NCBI GenBank assembly: GCA_963966185.1
Contig: CAWZYM010000295.1
Coordinates: 500,001-564,000 of the forward strand
DNA length: 64,000 bases
DNA from: Rhabditoides inermis
Lineage: Eukaryota; Nematoda; Chromadorea; Rhabditida; Rhabditidae
Reading direction: 5' to 3'
The notes below the pieces were generated by a model. It made no database searches and was not told the origin of the DNA. It saw only the letters and a list, made by a program, of their open reading frames with translations. The position numbers and the translations under genes are program-made. Shown here one piece after another: positions 25,026-36,607 of the stretch (position 1 is its first letter; each line of letters starts with the position of its first letter).

Positions 25026-25349
25026 AAAGTAATAATGTTTTACTAGTTTTGTAGAGTACTTGTAATTTTGTAAAGGTGTGATGTACAGTGAGTGGTGTAT
25101 TTATTCAATGCTAATATGACTGCCTGCATCTTATGTGTCGACGACCCGGCGTCGTTCTCGTTGTGAGTAATATAGTGTGAGAAATCATTTGTCCAAATAT
25201 CAAACGCGCTTCCCCCGTTTCCCGTTCTGTGATATGGCTTCTTGAGATAAAGTTATTTATTGAAGACAAAAAACTCTATTGCGCATGTGTTGTCATGGGA
25301 TGTACAGATACGGAGATCAGCGGGGCTGAAGGCGGGGAGAGACAGGAGT
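25026..25349. other. Convergent 3' region, TRAPPC13 and DB-module gene
   Basis: 324 nt between two facing stops, holding both 3' UTRs. No gene or repeat seen. Confidence 0.6.
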
Positions 25350-25968
25350 CTAGCTGAACCTCTGCGTGATGTCGTGCCAGAAGCAGCTCTTCATGTTGTC
25401 GAATCGATCGTAGCACGCCGCATACGAGAAGTCGAGCTGGGTGACGTTGCCCGGACGCTGGTCGCAGAACGTGAGACACTTGGCACCTGAAAAGATGAGG
25501 CGAGATCGGAGGAGAGAGAGGAGAGACGTACCGGCGATGGTGGTGGCGACACCGTTGCGCACGCAGCACTCGCGATGGTCCCTGCCCTGCGCCGCGCAGT
25601 ACTGTATCTCAGCCGCCGCGGCGAGAGGACAGCCGTCCTGTTGGAAGTACATGCGAGTGAGCTGAAGTAGGAGGCGTCAGTATGTCAGCGATTGTCTCTG
25701 CCACTCACCGAGTCCTTGGTGAAAGTGTTGAATGTGCAGCGGGCGAGGCACGCATCCGGGAGACCGCGCTGCTCGCAGCACTGCATGAACAGCGCGTTCG
25801 GGTCCTGCAACGAATGTATGATTCAAGACACGGTACTACTATGCGTATAGTGCGTAGATCTATTTCCGGTGTCAAGTATTTACTGTTGCAAACCGGGCAC
25901 CGTAATCCCTAGCGGCGGAATATTCCGGTCACCGTAATCCGGTGTGACCTCAATCCGCCTAGCCCTGA

Positions 25969-26018
<50 letters not shown>

Positions 26019-27057
26019 GTGATTAGGAGGTAAGAGAGTCGTTGTGTAAGTCTAGCGTACTTTCCGGCGATTAGCGTAGTAGAAACGTGTTTCAAAGGAA
26101 AGAAACCTCTCGGATTACGCCAGCGACCGGCTAGTGGACTCACAGTTACAGTAAAGAAATACGTTGTTAATAGTATGATAACGTACGGTGGGCGGCTGCC
26201 TCTGTCGACGGAACTGGCTGAAGCGGCTGGCACCGAGGAGGATCGGACCCTGCTGAGCCGGCGACTGCTGAAAAAAAACATATGACTTGAACTTCTTCCA
26301 GCAATTCTAATTCGATATACTACCAGTTTCAGCGACTGGTCAGGTTTGCGAGGAGGTGTGAAATCGCATTTTGCACTGGCCACATCGGATCCTCTCGCCC
26401 CATTGCCCTCTCCCGAACAGAGAGGGCGACATCGGATCAGTGAAAGCGAATTCTATACCCCGCCACCGCCACACAGAGCGACAATCCGCTCGCACCGTGC
26501 GGGTTATAATACGCAGTTGTCCTACAAAAAAGAGCGCCCCCGGGGCGACGACCGGAAGGTTTCATACTACTATATGATCAGAACCACAGTGGCTAAAATA
26601 AACACAGACGATTGATTCAGCATGGAAGGTATACGGATAGAGTTGGTGGCAAGCTGGAAGAAGACGCACCTGGTAGGTCATAGCCGAGTGTACGCGAGCC
26701 CTGGCCCTGTAGCAGCCATAGGCGCCACACGAGTAGCCACCCGAGCAGCCGCCAGAGCAGCCGGGAGACACTGAAGCACATTGCAACTGGTGGACAGTCT
26801 CTTCGGAAACCCTTCTCGAATATTGAAGTTTTCACATAATGAAGAAGCGCGGAGGCGTGAGAGGGCTGCACTCACCTGGCGGTATGGGTGAGAAGCAGGG
26901 CGAGGCGAGTGGGGCGCCGAGACCCGGCAGGCCGCCGCCGCCGCACACTCCGGAGGCCACGCACTGACAGACAATGTTGAGATACAGAACAGAAACACAG
27001 ACTCACGGCTAGTGTGGCGGGAACTGCCAGTGCGACGAGCAGTAGTACGGGATGCAT
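25350..27057 (-). CDS. Secreted cysteine-rich protein with DB module
   Basis: Predicted secreted nematode protein. It starts MHPVLLLVALAVPATLA, a clear signal peptide. Gly/Cys-rich exons follow: VASGVCGGGGLPGLGAPLAS (about 26880-26965) and SPGCSGGCSGGYSCGAYGCY (about 26670-26770). Then a Gln-rich exon near 26190-26270 (QQSPAQQGPILLGASRFSQF). The DB module lies in the last exons: NALFMQCCEQRGLPDACLAR (25700-25805), AAAEIQYCAAQGRDHRECC, then GAKCLTFCDQRPGNVTQLDF and YAACYDRFDNMKSCFWHDIT, stop at 25350-25352. The CC, CLTFC and CYDRF spacing matches the nematode DB module; function is unknown, and family members are cuticle- or secretion-associated. A consensus TATA box lies about 40 nt upstream of the ATG. 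The intron around 25990 has a GA array. Confidence 0.85.
25973..26015. repeat. GA microsatellite in DB-module gene intron
   Basis: Uninterrupted GA run on the plus strand. Just upstream (25898-25940) the phrase CACCGTAATCC occurs twice. Confidence 0.9.
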
Positions 27058-27093
27058 GATGTGCGTAGGCCGGGGCGAGGCTGGCGCGAGGGG

Positions 27094-27100
27094 TTATATA
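27094..27100 (-). promoter_or_regulatory. TATA box of DB-module gene
   Basis: TATATAA on the minus strand, about 40 nt upstream of the ATG at 27057, placing transcription start very close to the start codon. Confidence 0.75.
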
Positions 27101-28321
27101 CCTCATCCCCCCTCCCCTCCCCGCCTTTCCCCTCACCCCGTGGGCAAACCCGTTCCTCGCCCGAGGTACGGTACAGTGTTACGAGTGTTGTTGCGTACAG
27201 TGTGTACGTTCGGCAAATGCTTGTTAGCTGGTGAGTCAGAGAAGCAGATTATTCAAATGAGGCGAGATTGCGCGAGTAAGAACTTTCTACCGGTTGAATC
27301 ACTTGTCGTAAAATAGAGAAGTGACTCAACATTTTAGGGCTTATCTTACAGTTTTCGATATCGAATTTTTCTTGTGTTCAGATTTTCTCGTAGTACAGCC
27401 GCCGCATTAATTTCCCCCTTTTCACGCGAACTTTCATCCGAATGTCAGGAGAGGTTCATGCTATGAGTGAATGCGTGAACTGCGTGACAGCCCTCTATGC
27501 TACAACACGTGTCACAGCATGTTCACCTCACCTTCTCCGATTTGGTAAATTATCGTTTTCATCAATCATCTGCGTCAGACGATATAGGAACATATCATTC
27601 TTGTACCAACTCTGATCCAGATACCAATTAGCCAGACCACCCCATCTCCCTCTTGCCACTCTTTTTCGCCAGCCAATCTCCCTCCTCCAACATATCCCAT
27701 CATATCACCTGTTGTGTCATCAAACACTCTCAAACGAGTTGCCTGCCCCGATCCCTCCCCTCCAATACATTTCACACTCGAGTAGCCTTCGCCCTATCAC
27801 TCAAACCCGCTCCGGCCGGCTCGTTTCAATTTTGACCAAGCCCTCTGCCGACGGGGGCTTAGCCCCCACTCTGTGTACGGGGATTTCGACGGCTAGTTGA
27901 GGTGAACGGATCTCGCACACAAAAAGGCAACCATCAACAAGTATATTGGAAGCAGTTTATCTCTCGACACAATCGAACAATTGACTCGCTTTATGTGTAA
28001 TAAAAATAATATAATATCATAATAATGAAACAGGTGACATTGCGCTCATCGTCAGATTGTAACACACAAACATTTCCAACAAAGAGAGAAAGGGAAGATA
28101 GAGAGAGAGAGAACTCTGAACTCACACTCGCGCAGTGAAAACATCACACTGCAAATCTATAGTACAAACGTGTCGTGTGTGAATCCAATAATCTTATTAA
28201 TCATATAGTATGTGAATGGAACATGAGAATGTGGGTGGCGGAGGAGAGGCGGGCACGCATGTGGCGTGGGAGTGGGCGGGGCGAGAGGAGGCGGGGCTTC
28301 TCTCCTGCACGAGCACACATC
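27101..28321. other. Intergenic, DB-module gene upstream region to CDC-42 3' end
   Basis: 1.2 kb without a supportable gene. It contains a perfect GGGGGC-TTA-GCCCCC hairpin at 27853-27867 and a short GA run near 28095. The CDC-42 3' UTR occupies the right end. Confidence 0.5.
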
Positions 28322-31122
<2,801 letters not shown>

Positions 31123-31892
31123 TCAGTAGGTATACTCTGCCTTGAAGTTCTTTGCCATGACTCCGAAGGGGTTGTTGGCGACACACGCGTACACTCCCTG
31201 GTCTCCCATCGTCGCCGGGTCGATCTCCAGCTTGCTCCACAGCATATCCTCGTCGATCGGCTTCTCGTAGTACTGCAAATGTAGTCATGTATCTTTCCTT
31301 TTTGGCTTCTCCTTGAGTCGTATCTGGCGATGTAGTGTCACGCCCACGCAGCATACCCTCTCTACCCACGCGCTACTGTATTTTTCAATTCTAATAATTG
31401 AAACGCACATGTATGTTAGCCTTGGGATGCATCTCGGCTCCTTCCTTGTACCACTTGATGGTCGGCCGGGGCTCCCCCTTTGCCCGACAGATCAGGATCA
31501 GTTTGTATCCGAGTCGGAACGTCTGCGAGAAGTGCGAACCCGTGACTATGTGCGCGCTCTGCAAAGAATGTCCTCATTCAATATACACTTTATCTCATGT
31601 ATCATACTATACTTTCCATCATATCGTATATGGCACTCATGCTTTCGTTGCAGGACCCACTCGGTTATCGGCGAGCTGCGTGTGAATGAGACTGAATTCG
31701 GCCACAGCCGCGAACTGAAGGTTGCTCTTTCCTGCAAGGTGCTTATTCATTTAAACACTATGTAATAACTTTAGAAACACAATAACTACAATAAAGTCTT
31801 CAGAACGCACCTTTTCCCTTGCTGCCCCTGCGTCCTCCCCTGCCGTCGACAGTGGCCGCTGCCAGAATGAGCAGCAACGCCGACCAGTGCAT
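31123..31892 (-). CDS. oig-4: Secreted single-immunoglobulin-domain protein, OIG-4-like
   Basis: Small secreted Ig protein. Exon 1 (31811-31892) encodes the signal peptide MHWSALLLILAAATVDG and a basic stretch. Exon 2 (about 31660-31740) reads KSNLQFAAVAEFSLIHTQLA. Exon 3 (about 31410-31565) begins the Ig domain: GSHFSQTFRLGYKLILICRA, then KGEPRPTIKWYKEGAEMHP. The last exon has YEKPIDEDMLWSKLEIDPAT and MGDQGVYACVANNPFGVMA, with the Ig Cys-Trp-Asp-Tyr-Cys framework intact. It ends FKAEYTY, with TGA at 31123-31125. The DPAT...DxGxYxC signature and single Ig match the OIG-4 family conserved in insects and nematodes. C. elegans OIG-4 stabilises levamisole-receptor clusters at the neuromuscular junction, and that role here is inference. 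Its start overlaps a plus-strand gene. Confidence 0.82.
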
Positions 31893-32679
31893 CAAGAAGA
31901 CTCGCGTCTGCAAGGTGAGTGTAGATGATGTGGAATGGAATGATGAAGAGATTCAGCCCAAGTCCCGGTGGCTGCGCGACCTGCCCGCCGCGATGGCCGC
32001 CCACGTCCATCCCACACTCAAAGCACTAGCCAACAGGTACGTATCACGATTACTAGCAGGTAATATGATTAGCCAACACTATTGACGTGATCGCTTCTCG
32101 TGAACTCGCCGCGCCGCGATCGATTTACATGCAGATCCGCGGTGTAACAGAGAGGGAGAGAGGGGGGGGGGGTATGAAATGAAAATCAAGCAACTAAAAT
32201 CAGTGAGCGCGTTCAAATCGTGGTGATTGGAGACGCAGAAGATGTGATTGTTGATGTTTCAGTCGTCGCCACGTGCGGCGGCGCATTCCACTGAAGCGCT
32301 CCCTCCTCGCAGCCACCATAAAGAGACGCACCTTCAACTACAACCCTCTGCCCAGAGTGTTCCCGTTCTACTGCCACAAGTGAGTGTGTGGAAAGAGAGG
32401 GAGATAGAGAGAGAGAGAGAGGTACGTCTTCAGGTGTTGCATGTCCACGCGCCACTACCGCACCATCGCCCAGCACCACTGTCCTTCTAAGAAGGAGCGC
32501 TATCAGAGCTACGATTTCGAGAACGGTGCGGTGGCATTTATGTCTATCAAACATAATTGTTTTGCAGAGCAGCGTATAGCTGTGATGGGGTTCCGATCGC
32601 GCGCGCGGGACGCTCTCTCCGTCCTCGAACGGGTGCCTTGTCCACAGAGCATCAAGGTCCACTCGGTCAGTATCTCATA

Positions 32680-32730
<51 letters not shown>

Positions 32731-33083
32731 TCTCTCTCACTCCCTTGTTCCAGATCGAGTCGACGACGCACCAGGAGGCCGAGGCAGTGGCGCCGAACGG
32801 CATACGCGTGCCCAGTCTCATGTGAGTTCTCTCTCTATCCCCTCTCCCTCCCTCTCTCCCTCCCTCTCTCTCTATTCCTCTTTCTATCTCTTCCGTTTTC
32901 AGCGACCTGTGCACGCAGCAGCTCGCTCCGGAGCAGTTCACAGCCGACGCGCCCACCGAGCTGTTCTATCGGATAGACCGACGCGCCAAGCCACTGTACA
33001 AGGTGGGTGGAGAGAGAGAGAGAGAGAATAGAAAGAGAGAGAGAGGAGAGAGGGAGAAAGTGGAGGGAAATGGAGAGAGATGG

Positions 33084-33124
<41 letters not shown>

Positions 33125-33275
33125 TGCCTCGTTCAGATCCGTGGCACTCGGGGCGTTGGTCGTCTGTGCACGGGGTGCGACCGTCTGTTCGCGTCTTTCG
33201 CCCTCTACGACGCCCATCTGGACGAGACGAGCGGGTGCGGCCGCAGCCCGCCCGACCCCTTACCTGTACAGGTAC

Positions 33276-33309
<34 letters not shown>

Positions 33310-33566
33310 GCATTGCAAACTTCCAAGTAGTCATACAATCAACCCACGCGTTTATTCGAATATGAGAGTACCCACATTTTTCATTTCAGGTAGGGGCTGA
33401 CTGCACGGTGCCCCTCTCCGCGCAGTGGGGCGTGCGGCGGGCGCGCCCCGTCCAACCCGACCCGCCCTCCAACCCGTGCACCCTCTGCGGGGAGACGCAG
33501 TTCGTGGACATACCCGACTTCCACTCTCACATCCTCGCGTGCGCCCGAAGTGGCATGTCCGCCTGA
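31867..33566 (+). CDS. Unrecognised protein with three C2HC-type zinc fingers
   Basis: I do not recognise an orthologue. Spliced in phase, the exons are 31867-31914, 31957-32036, 32263-32379, then about 32435-32525, 32568-32665, 32755-32822, 32904-33001, 33137-33271 and 33391-33566. It starts MSSNADQCIKKTRVCK and continues with a basic segment SRRHVRRRIPLKRSLLAATI. Finger 1: YCHKCCMSTRHYRTIAQHHC. Finger 2: CTGCDRLFASFALYDAHLDE and a following Cys. Finger 3: CTLCGETQFVDIPDFHSHIL and a following AC. Each is C-x2-C-(n)-H-(n)-C. The C-terminus is CARSGMSA. An alternative start is Met at 31993. Several introns are CT or GA microsatellites. A nuclear or nucleic-acid-binding role is plausible but not shown. 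Confidence 0.75.
32684..32726 (+). repeat. CT microsatellite in zinc-finger gene intron
   Basis: Pure CT run. GA runs occur in the next introns (33010-33050 and 33097-33121) and another CT run at 33276-33306. Confidence 0.9.
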
Positions 33567-34165
33567 TCATTTTGCCCCCTGTTCCATTTGTCCCCAGAGC
33601 TTCCCTCTCACACTTCTGCTGACTGGCAGGCACACTGAACGAGTACTGTGTTTTGTTGGAGGTTGAGAATCTCACTTTCTCCGTTTTAGATGACGTCCGA
33701 TGCCTCACTGTGTGACGTGTCTATTTATGTACCATATGAACCGTTTAGGTTTTGAACAAAGATTCTTGCTGTGAACATTTCTCTTTCTCATGAGTCGTAT
33801 TGAGGAATGTGTGTTAACCACAAGGAACACCAACACACATTGGATCCAAAAAGTTGTCGAGTGTGGGAAGATGGAAGTGAACGAGGTGCGAACTAGTATG
33901 TATCTCTCTCAGGCATCTTCATCCAGCGATCCAACCATAACAAGCGCAGACTTTCGGATTAGCGCGATCGCTATCGATGACACACATTCCAAACAAGCGA
34001 GTTTTGTATAATCAACTGATTCCGCCACAAAATGAACTTGTGCTTATGTCTACTATCCCATGAACAGTGTGAATTACTGACGAAAAAAATATGGTTACGG
34101 TAACTAGACTTGATTTATTTAATAAATATACATGGCTCGTTGTCTATAGGTAAATCTAGGTAAGA
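33567..34165. other. Intergenic, zinc-finger gene 3' end to U6-like sequence
   Basis: Zinc-finger gene 3' UTR, then unannotated sequence. No coding feature supported. The U6 upstream region (34080-34181) is AT-rich, but I cannot point to a convincing proximal sequence element. Confidence 0.5.
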
Positions 34166-34290
34166 GTTTCACGTCAAATTTGTTCATTCCAAATGAACAT
34201 ATACTAAAATTGGAACAATACAGAGAAGATTAGCATGACCCCTGCGCAAGGATGACCCGCAAATTCGTGAAGCGTTCCAAAACGTGAAAC
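34166..34290. repeat. 9-bp inverted repeat bracketing the U6-like sequence
   Basis: GTTTCACGT at 34166-34174 and its exact reverse complement ACGTGAAAC at 34282-34290 flank the U6-like body with 7 nt and 0-1 nt spacers. Confidence 0.85.
34182..34281 (+). ncRNA. U6: U6 spliceosomal snRNA (gene or recent pseudogene)
   Basis: Near-identical to metazoan U6. The 5' stem GTTCATT/AATGAAC is a perfect 7-bp hairpin. Then come ATATACTAAAATTGGAACAA, the intact ACAGAGA box at 34219-34226, the AGC triad in TTAGCATG, the internal stem-loop CCCCTGCGCAAGG and AAATTCGTGAAGCGTTCC. Compared with the usual sequence it has GACCCC for GGCCCC and GATGACCCGC for GATGACACGC. The normal 3' end is a T-run; here GTTCCAAAACG follows and the first TTTT is about 30 nt downstream. 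Function therefore depends on whether termination occurs further on. It lies 115 bp upstream of a collagen TATA box. Confidence 0.85.
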
Positions 34291-34395
34291 GGTTTCATTG
34301 TCTCTGACTGTTTTCGCTTTCCATACTACTGCCCCCGGGGGCGTATGCGTTGTGTTATGGCTATCCGACGCGACGAGACCGGTCTACCGAGCAGC

Positions 34396-34402
34396 TATAT
34401 AA
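34396..34402 (+). promoter_or_regulatory. TATA box of collagen A
   Basis: TATATAA, 32-38 nt before the ATG at 34434. Transcription start should fall at about 34425-34430, implying a leader of only a few nucleotides unless trans-spliced. Confidence 0.8.
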
Positions 34403-34433
34403 GCGCGCTCTCACCTTCCGATGGCATCTTGCA

Positions 34434-35639
34434 ATGAGCGAGGACAAACAGCGACTGGTGGAGGCCGAGAGCCTGAAGAAGCTCGCCTTCTTCGGCATCG
34501 CCATCAGGTGAGCAACTTCTCCTCTCCCTTCTCCTTCTCTCCTTTCTCCTCCTTTCCTCTTCTCTTCCTCCTTCTTATACTCCTTCTCTTACTACCTCTA
34601 TTTTCACCCTTCTACCTTCTACCTTCTTCTTCTCCTACTGCTCTTACGTTCACAATTTTCCTTCTTCTCCTCCGCCTTCTCCACATTCCACCTTCTCCGC
34701 ATAACCTTGCTTCATTCAGTACCGTCGCGACTCTGACCGCCATCGTCGCTGTGCCGATGCTGTACAACTACATGCAGCACGTGCAGTCCTCGCTCCAAAA
34801 CGAGGTGAGTCCACTGGTTCTTTGGTTCTTGACTGGTGCAATCTGGTCCCTTGCAGGTGGAGTTCTGCCGCCACCGCACCAACGGTCTCTGGGACGAGTT
34901 CAACCGTTTCGAGTCGATCAAGGGAGTCGACAGCCGCATCAAGCGCTCGGTTCAGAACGGACGCGTGGCCCGCCAGTACAACTCTGGAGGAGGCGGCGGC
35001 GGAGGATACGACACTGGATCCGCTGCCGTATCCGGAGGAGGCGGCGGAGGCTGCTGCTCTTGCGGAGTCGGAGCCCCCGGACCTGCCGGACCTCCTGGAT
35101 CCGACGGAAACCCCGGAACCGACGGAGCTCCCGGAAACGACGGAGCCCCCGGATCCGACGCTGCCGCTGATGCCGCCCCCACTGCTGCCGACTTCTGCTT
35201 CGACTGCCCCGATGGTCCCGCTGGACCCGCCGGAAACCCTGGACCCCCTGGACCCGCCGGAAACCCCGGAGCTCCCGGAAACACTCCCTCTGGAGGCGGC
35301 ATGGGACCCCCTGGACCTCCCGGACCTCCTGGACCCGCCGGAAACGACGGAGCTCCTGGATCCCCCGGAAACCCTGGAGCCCCCGGACAGGTCACCGAGC
35401 AGCCCGGATCTCCCGGACCCGCCGGACCTCCCGGACCCGCTGGACCCCCTGGACCCGCCGGAAACCCCGGAACCGCTGGATCTTCCATGCCCGGACCCCC
35501 CGGACCCCCCGGAGATGCTGGACCGGACGGAGCCCCCGGAAACGCCGGAGCTCCCGGAGCTCCCGGAGACGCCGGAGCCTCTGGATCCGGAGGCGGCTGC
35601 GACCACTGCCCTCCCCCTCGTACCGCGCCCGGATATTAA
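34434..35639 (+). CDS. Cuticle collagen A, col-12/col-13 type
   Basis: Structural collagen of the cuticle. Exons 34434-34507, 34720-34804 and 34857-35639. It starts [20 protein letters not shown]. An N-terminal hydrophobic anchor follows ([19 protein letters not shown]), with HBI-like sequence before the furin-type site RIKR. A Gly-rich linker leads to CCSCG, then Gly-X-Y blocks interrupted by AADFCFDC. The C-terminal non-collagenous end is [13 protein letters not shown], stop 35637-35639. Three cysteine clusters as in nematode cuticle collagens. The protein after intron 2 appears identical to collagen B in the opposite arm. An out-of-frame ATG at 34421 lies 13 nt upstream, probably before the transcription start. 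Poly(A) signal AATAAA at about 35669. Confidence 0.95.
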
Positions 35640-35793
35640 GCATAGAATCCGTGGTGAATTCGAAAAGAATAAAGACATTTATTCTTCTATTGTGTATCAG
35701 ATCTGTTGGGATAGCCAGCATTATCTCTATGCTGCTACACCTTTCTAGATCATTCCCTATTTGCCCGATCATAATCACTCCACATGATCATGC

Positions 35794-35806
35794 TTCTAGA
35801 ATGTTC
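35794..35806 (+). promoter_or_regulatory. Perfect tripartite heat-shock element in LTR
   Basis: TTCTAGAATGTTC: three alternating TTC/GAA units at exact 5-bp spacing, the HSF1 consensus. A degenerate relative (TTCTAGATCATTC) lies at 35743-35755. Confidence 0.85.
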
Positions 35807-35870
35807 CTTACTTATCCCGCACTTCCTCATTCAATAGACACTCTACACTGAGCGCGCCCTCGCCCGATCA

Positions 35871-35883
35871 TTCCAGAACCTTC
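35871..35883 (+). promoter_or_regulatory. Second perfect heat-shock element in LTR
   Basis: TTCCAGAACCTTC: three alternating units at exact spacing, ending 12 bp before the LTR TATA box. Confidence 0.85.
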
Positions 35884-35894
35884 CATGATCCCTC

Positions 35895-35901
35895 TATATA
35901 A
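35895..35901 (+). promoter_or_regulatory. LTR TATA box
   Basis: TATATAA inside the LTR, with a candidate initiator TCATTG about 20 nt downstream at 35915. Confidence 0.75.
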
Positions 35902-36074
35902 CTCGGGCGCTCACTCATTGTACAGTTCAGTACAGTTCAGTTGTTCTTCAATATTGTTCTATTGGCTACTCCAATAAACGCCTCTTCTACTCGCGTCTAT
36001 CTCACTCGTGCGGACACAACAAGATCAGAGTGAATGAATCTATAAAAAGTAAGAGTGTATCTAACGTATTCCTG

Positions 36075-36362
36075 TATCCACCCTTCGTGTTCCCGGTCCC
36101 TGTAACCTTTAGTGCCCTCATAGTCTTTGTATCGGTATCCACTGTTCAGAGCCTTCATAGTCAACGTATCCACCAAATCCACCATTCAGAGTCTTCTCAG
36201 TCCCTGTACCCACCCTTCAAAGTCTTCCCAGTTCCTGTATCCACCTTTAGTGCCCTCATAGTCTAGGTATTCACCCTTCAGAGCCCGCATAGTTCATGTA
36301 TCCACTCTTCAGATCCCTCATAGTCCATGTATCCACCATTCAGAGCCTTTCCAGTCCCTATG
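36075..36362. repeat. About 30-bp minisatellite at the centre of the inverted duplication
   Basis: About nine imperfect units of the type GTATCCACCCTTCAGAG plus CC(T/C)TCATAGTC, with variants. The array forms the inner ends of both arms and the spacer. On the complementary strand the units read GGATAC...GACTATGAGGG and could encode Gly-Tyr/Asp-Tyr-Glu-Gly phrases, but stops interrupt every frame. Confidence 0.8.
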
Positions 36363-36607
36363 GTGGGTACAGGGACTGAGAAGACTCTGAATGGTGGATA
36401 CGTTGACTATGAAAGCTCTGTACAGTGGATACCGATACAGAGACTATGAGGGCACTAAAAGTGGATAAAGGGACCGGGAACACGAAGGGTGGATACAGGA
36501 ATACGTTCAATACACTTTTACTTTTTATAGATTCATTCACTCTGATCTGATACACAATAGAAGAATAAATGTCTTTATTCTTTTCGAATTCACCACGGAT
36601 TCTATGC

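Larger units (their letters stand above)
35704..36021 (+). mobile_element. Solo LTR of an LTR retrotransposon
   Basis: 318-bp insertion beginning TGTTGGGATAG and ending CACAACA, with terminal TGTTG/CAACA inverted repeats (TG...CA type). It is flanked by 5-bp target duplications AGATC at 35699-35703 and 36022-36026. The opposite arm of the inverted duplication keeps the unoccupied site (GATCT at 36544-36548 on the plus strand, reading TATCAGATCAGAGTG on the complement). Inside, in order: U3 with two heat-shock elements, TATATAA (35895-35901), a doubled TACAGTTCAG (35921-35940), and AATAAA (35973-35978). Together these give a U3-R-U5 layout. No gag, pol or second LTR is present, so it is a remnant left by LTR-LTR recombination. 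The superfamily (BEL/Pao or Gypsy) cannot be fixed from an LTR alone. Confidence 0.93.

Noticed and set aside
34716..35678. 320-codon Gly/Ser-rich frame antisense to collagen A (and its equivalents over B, C and D)
   Set aside because: A shadow of Gly-X-Y coding DNA on the opposite strand. The sense frame has the anchor, furin site, cysteines and TATA box.
35704..36021. Complete LTR retrotransposon
   Set aside because: Only one LTR is present and no gag-pol lies in or near it, so it is a solo LTR.
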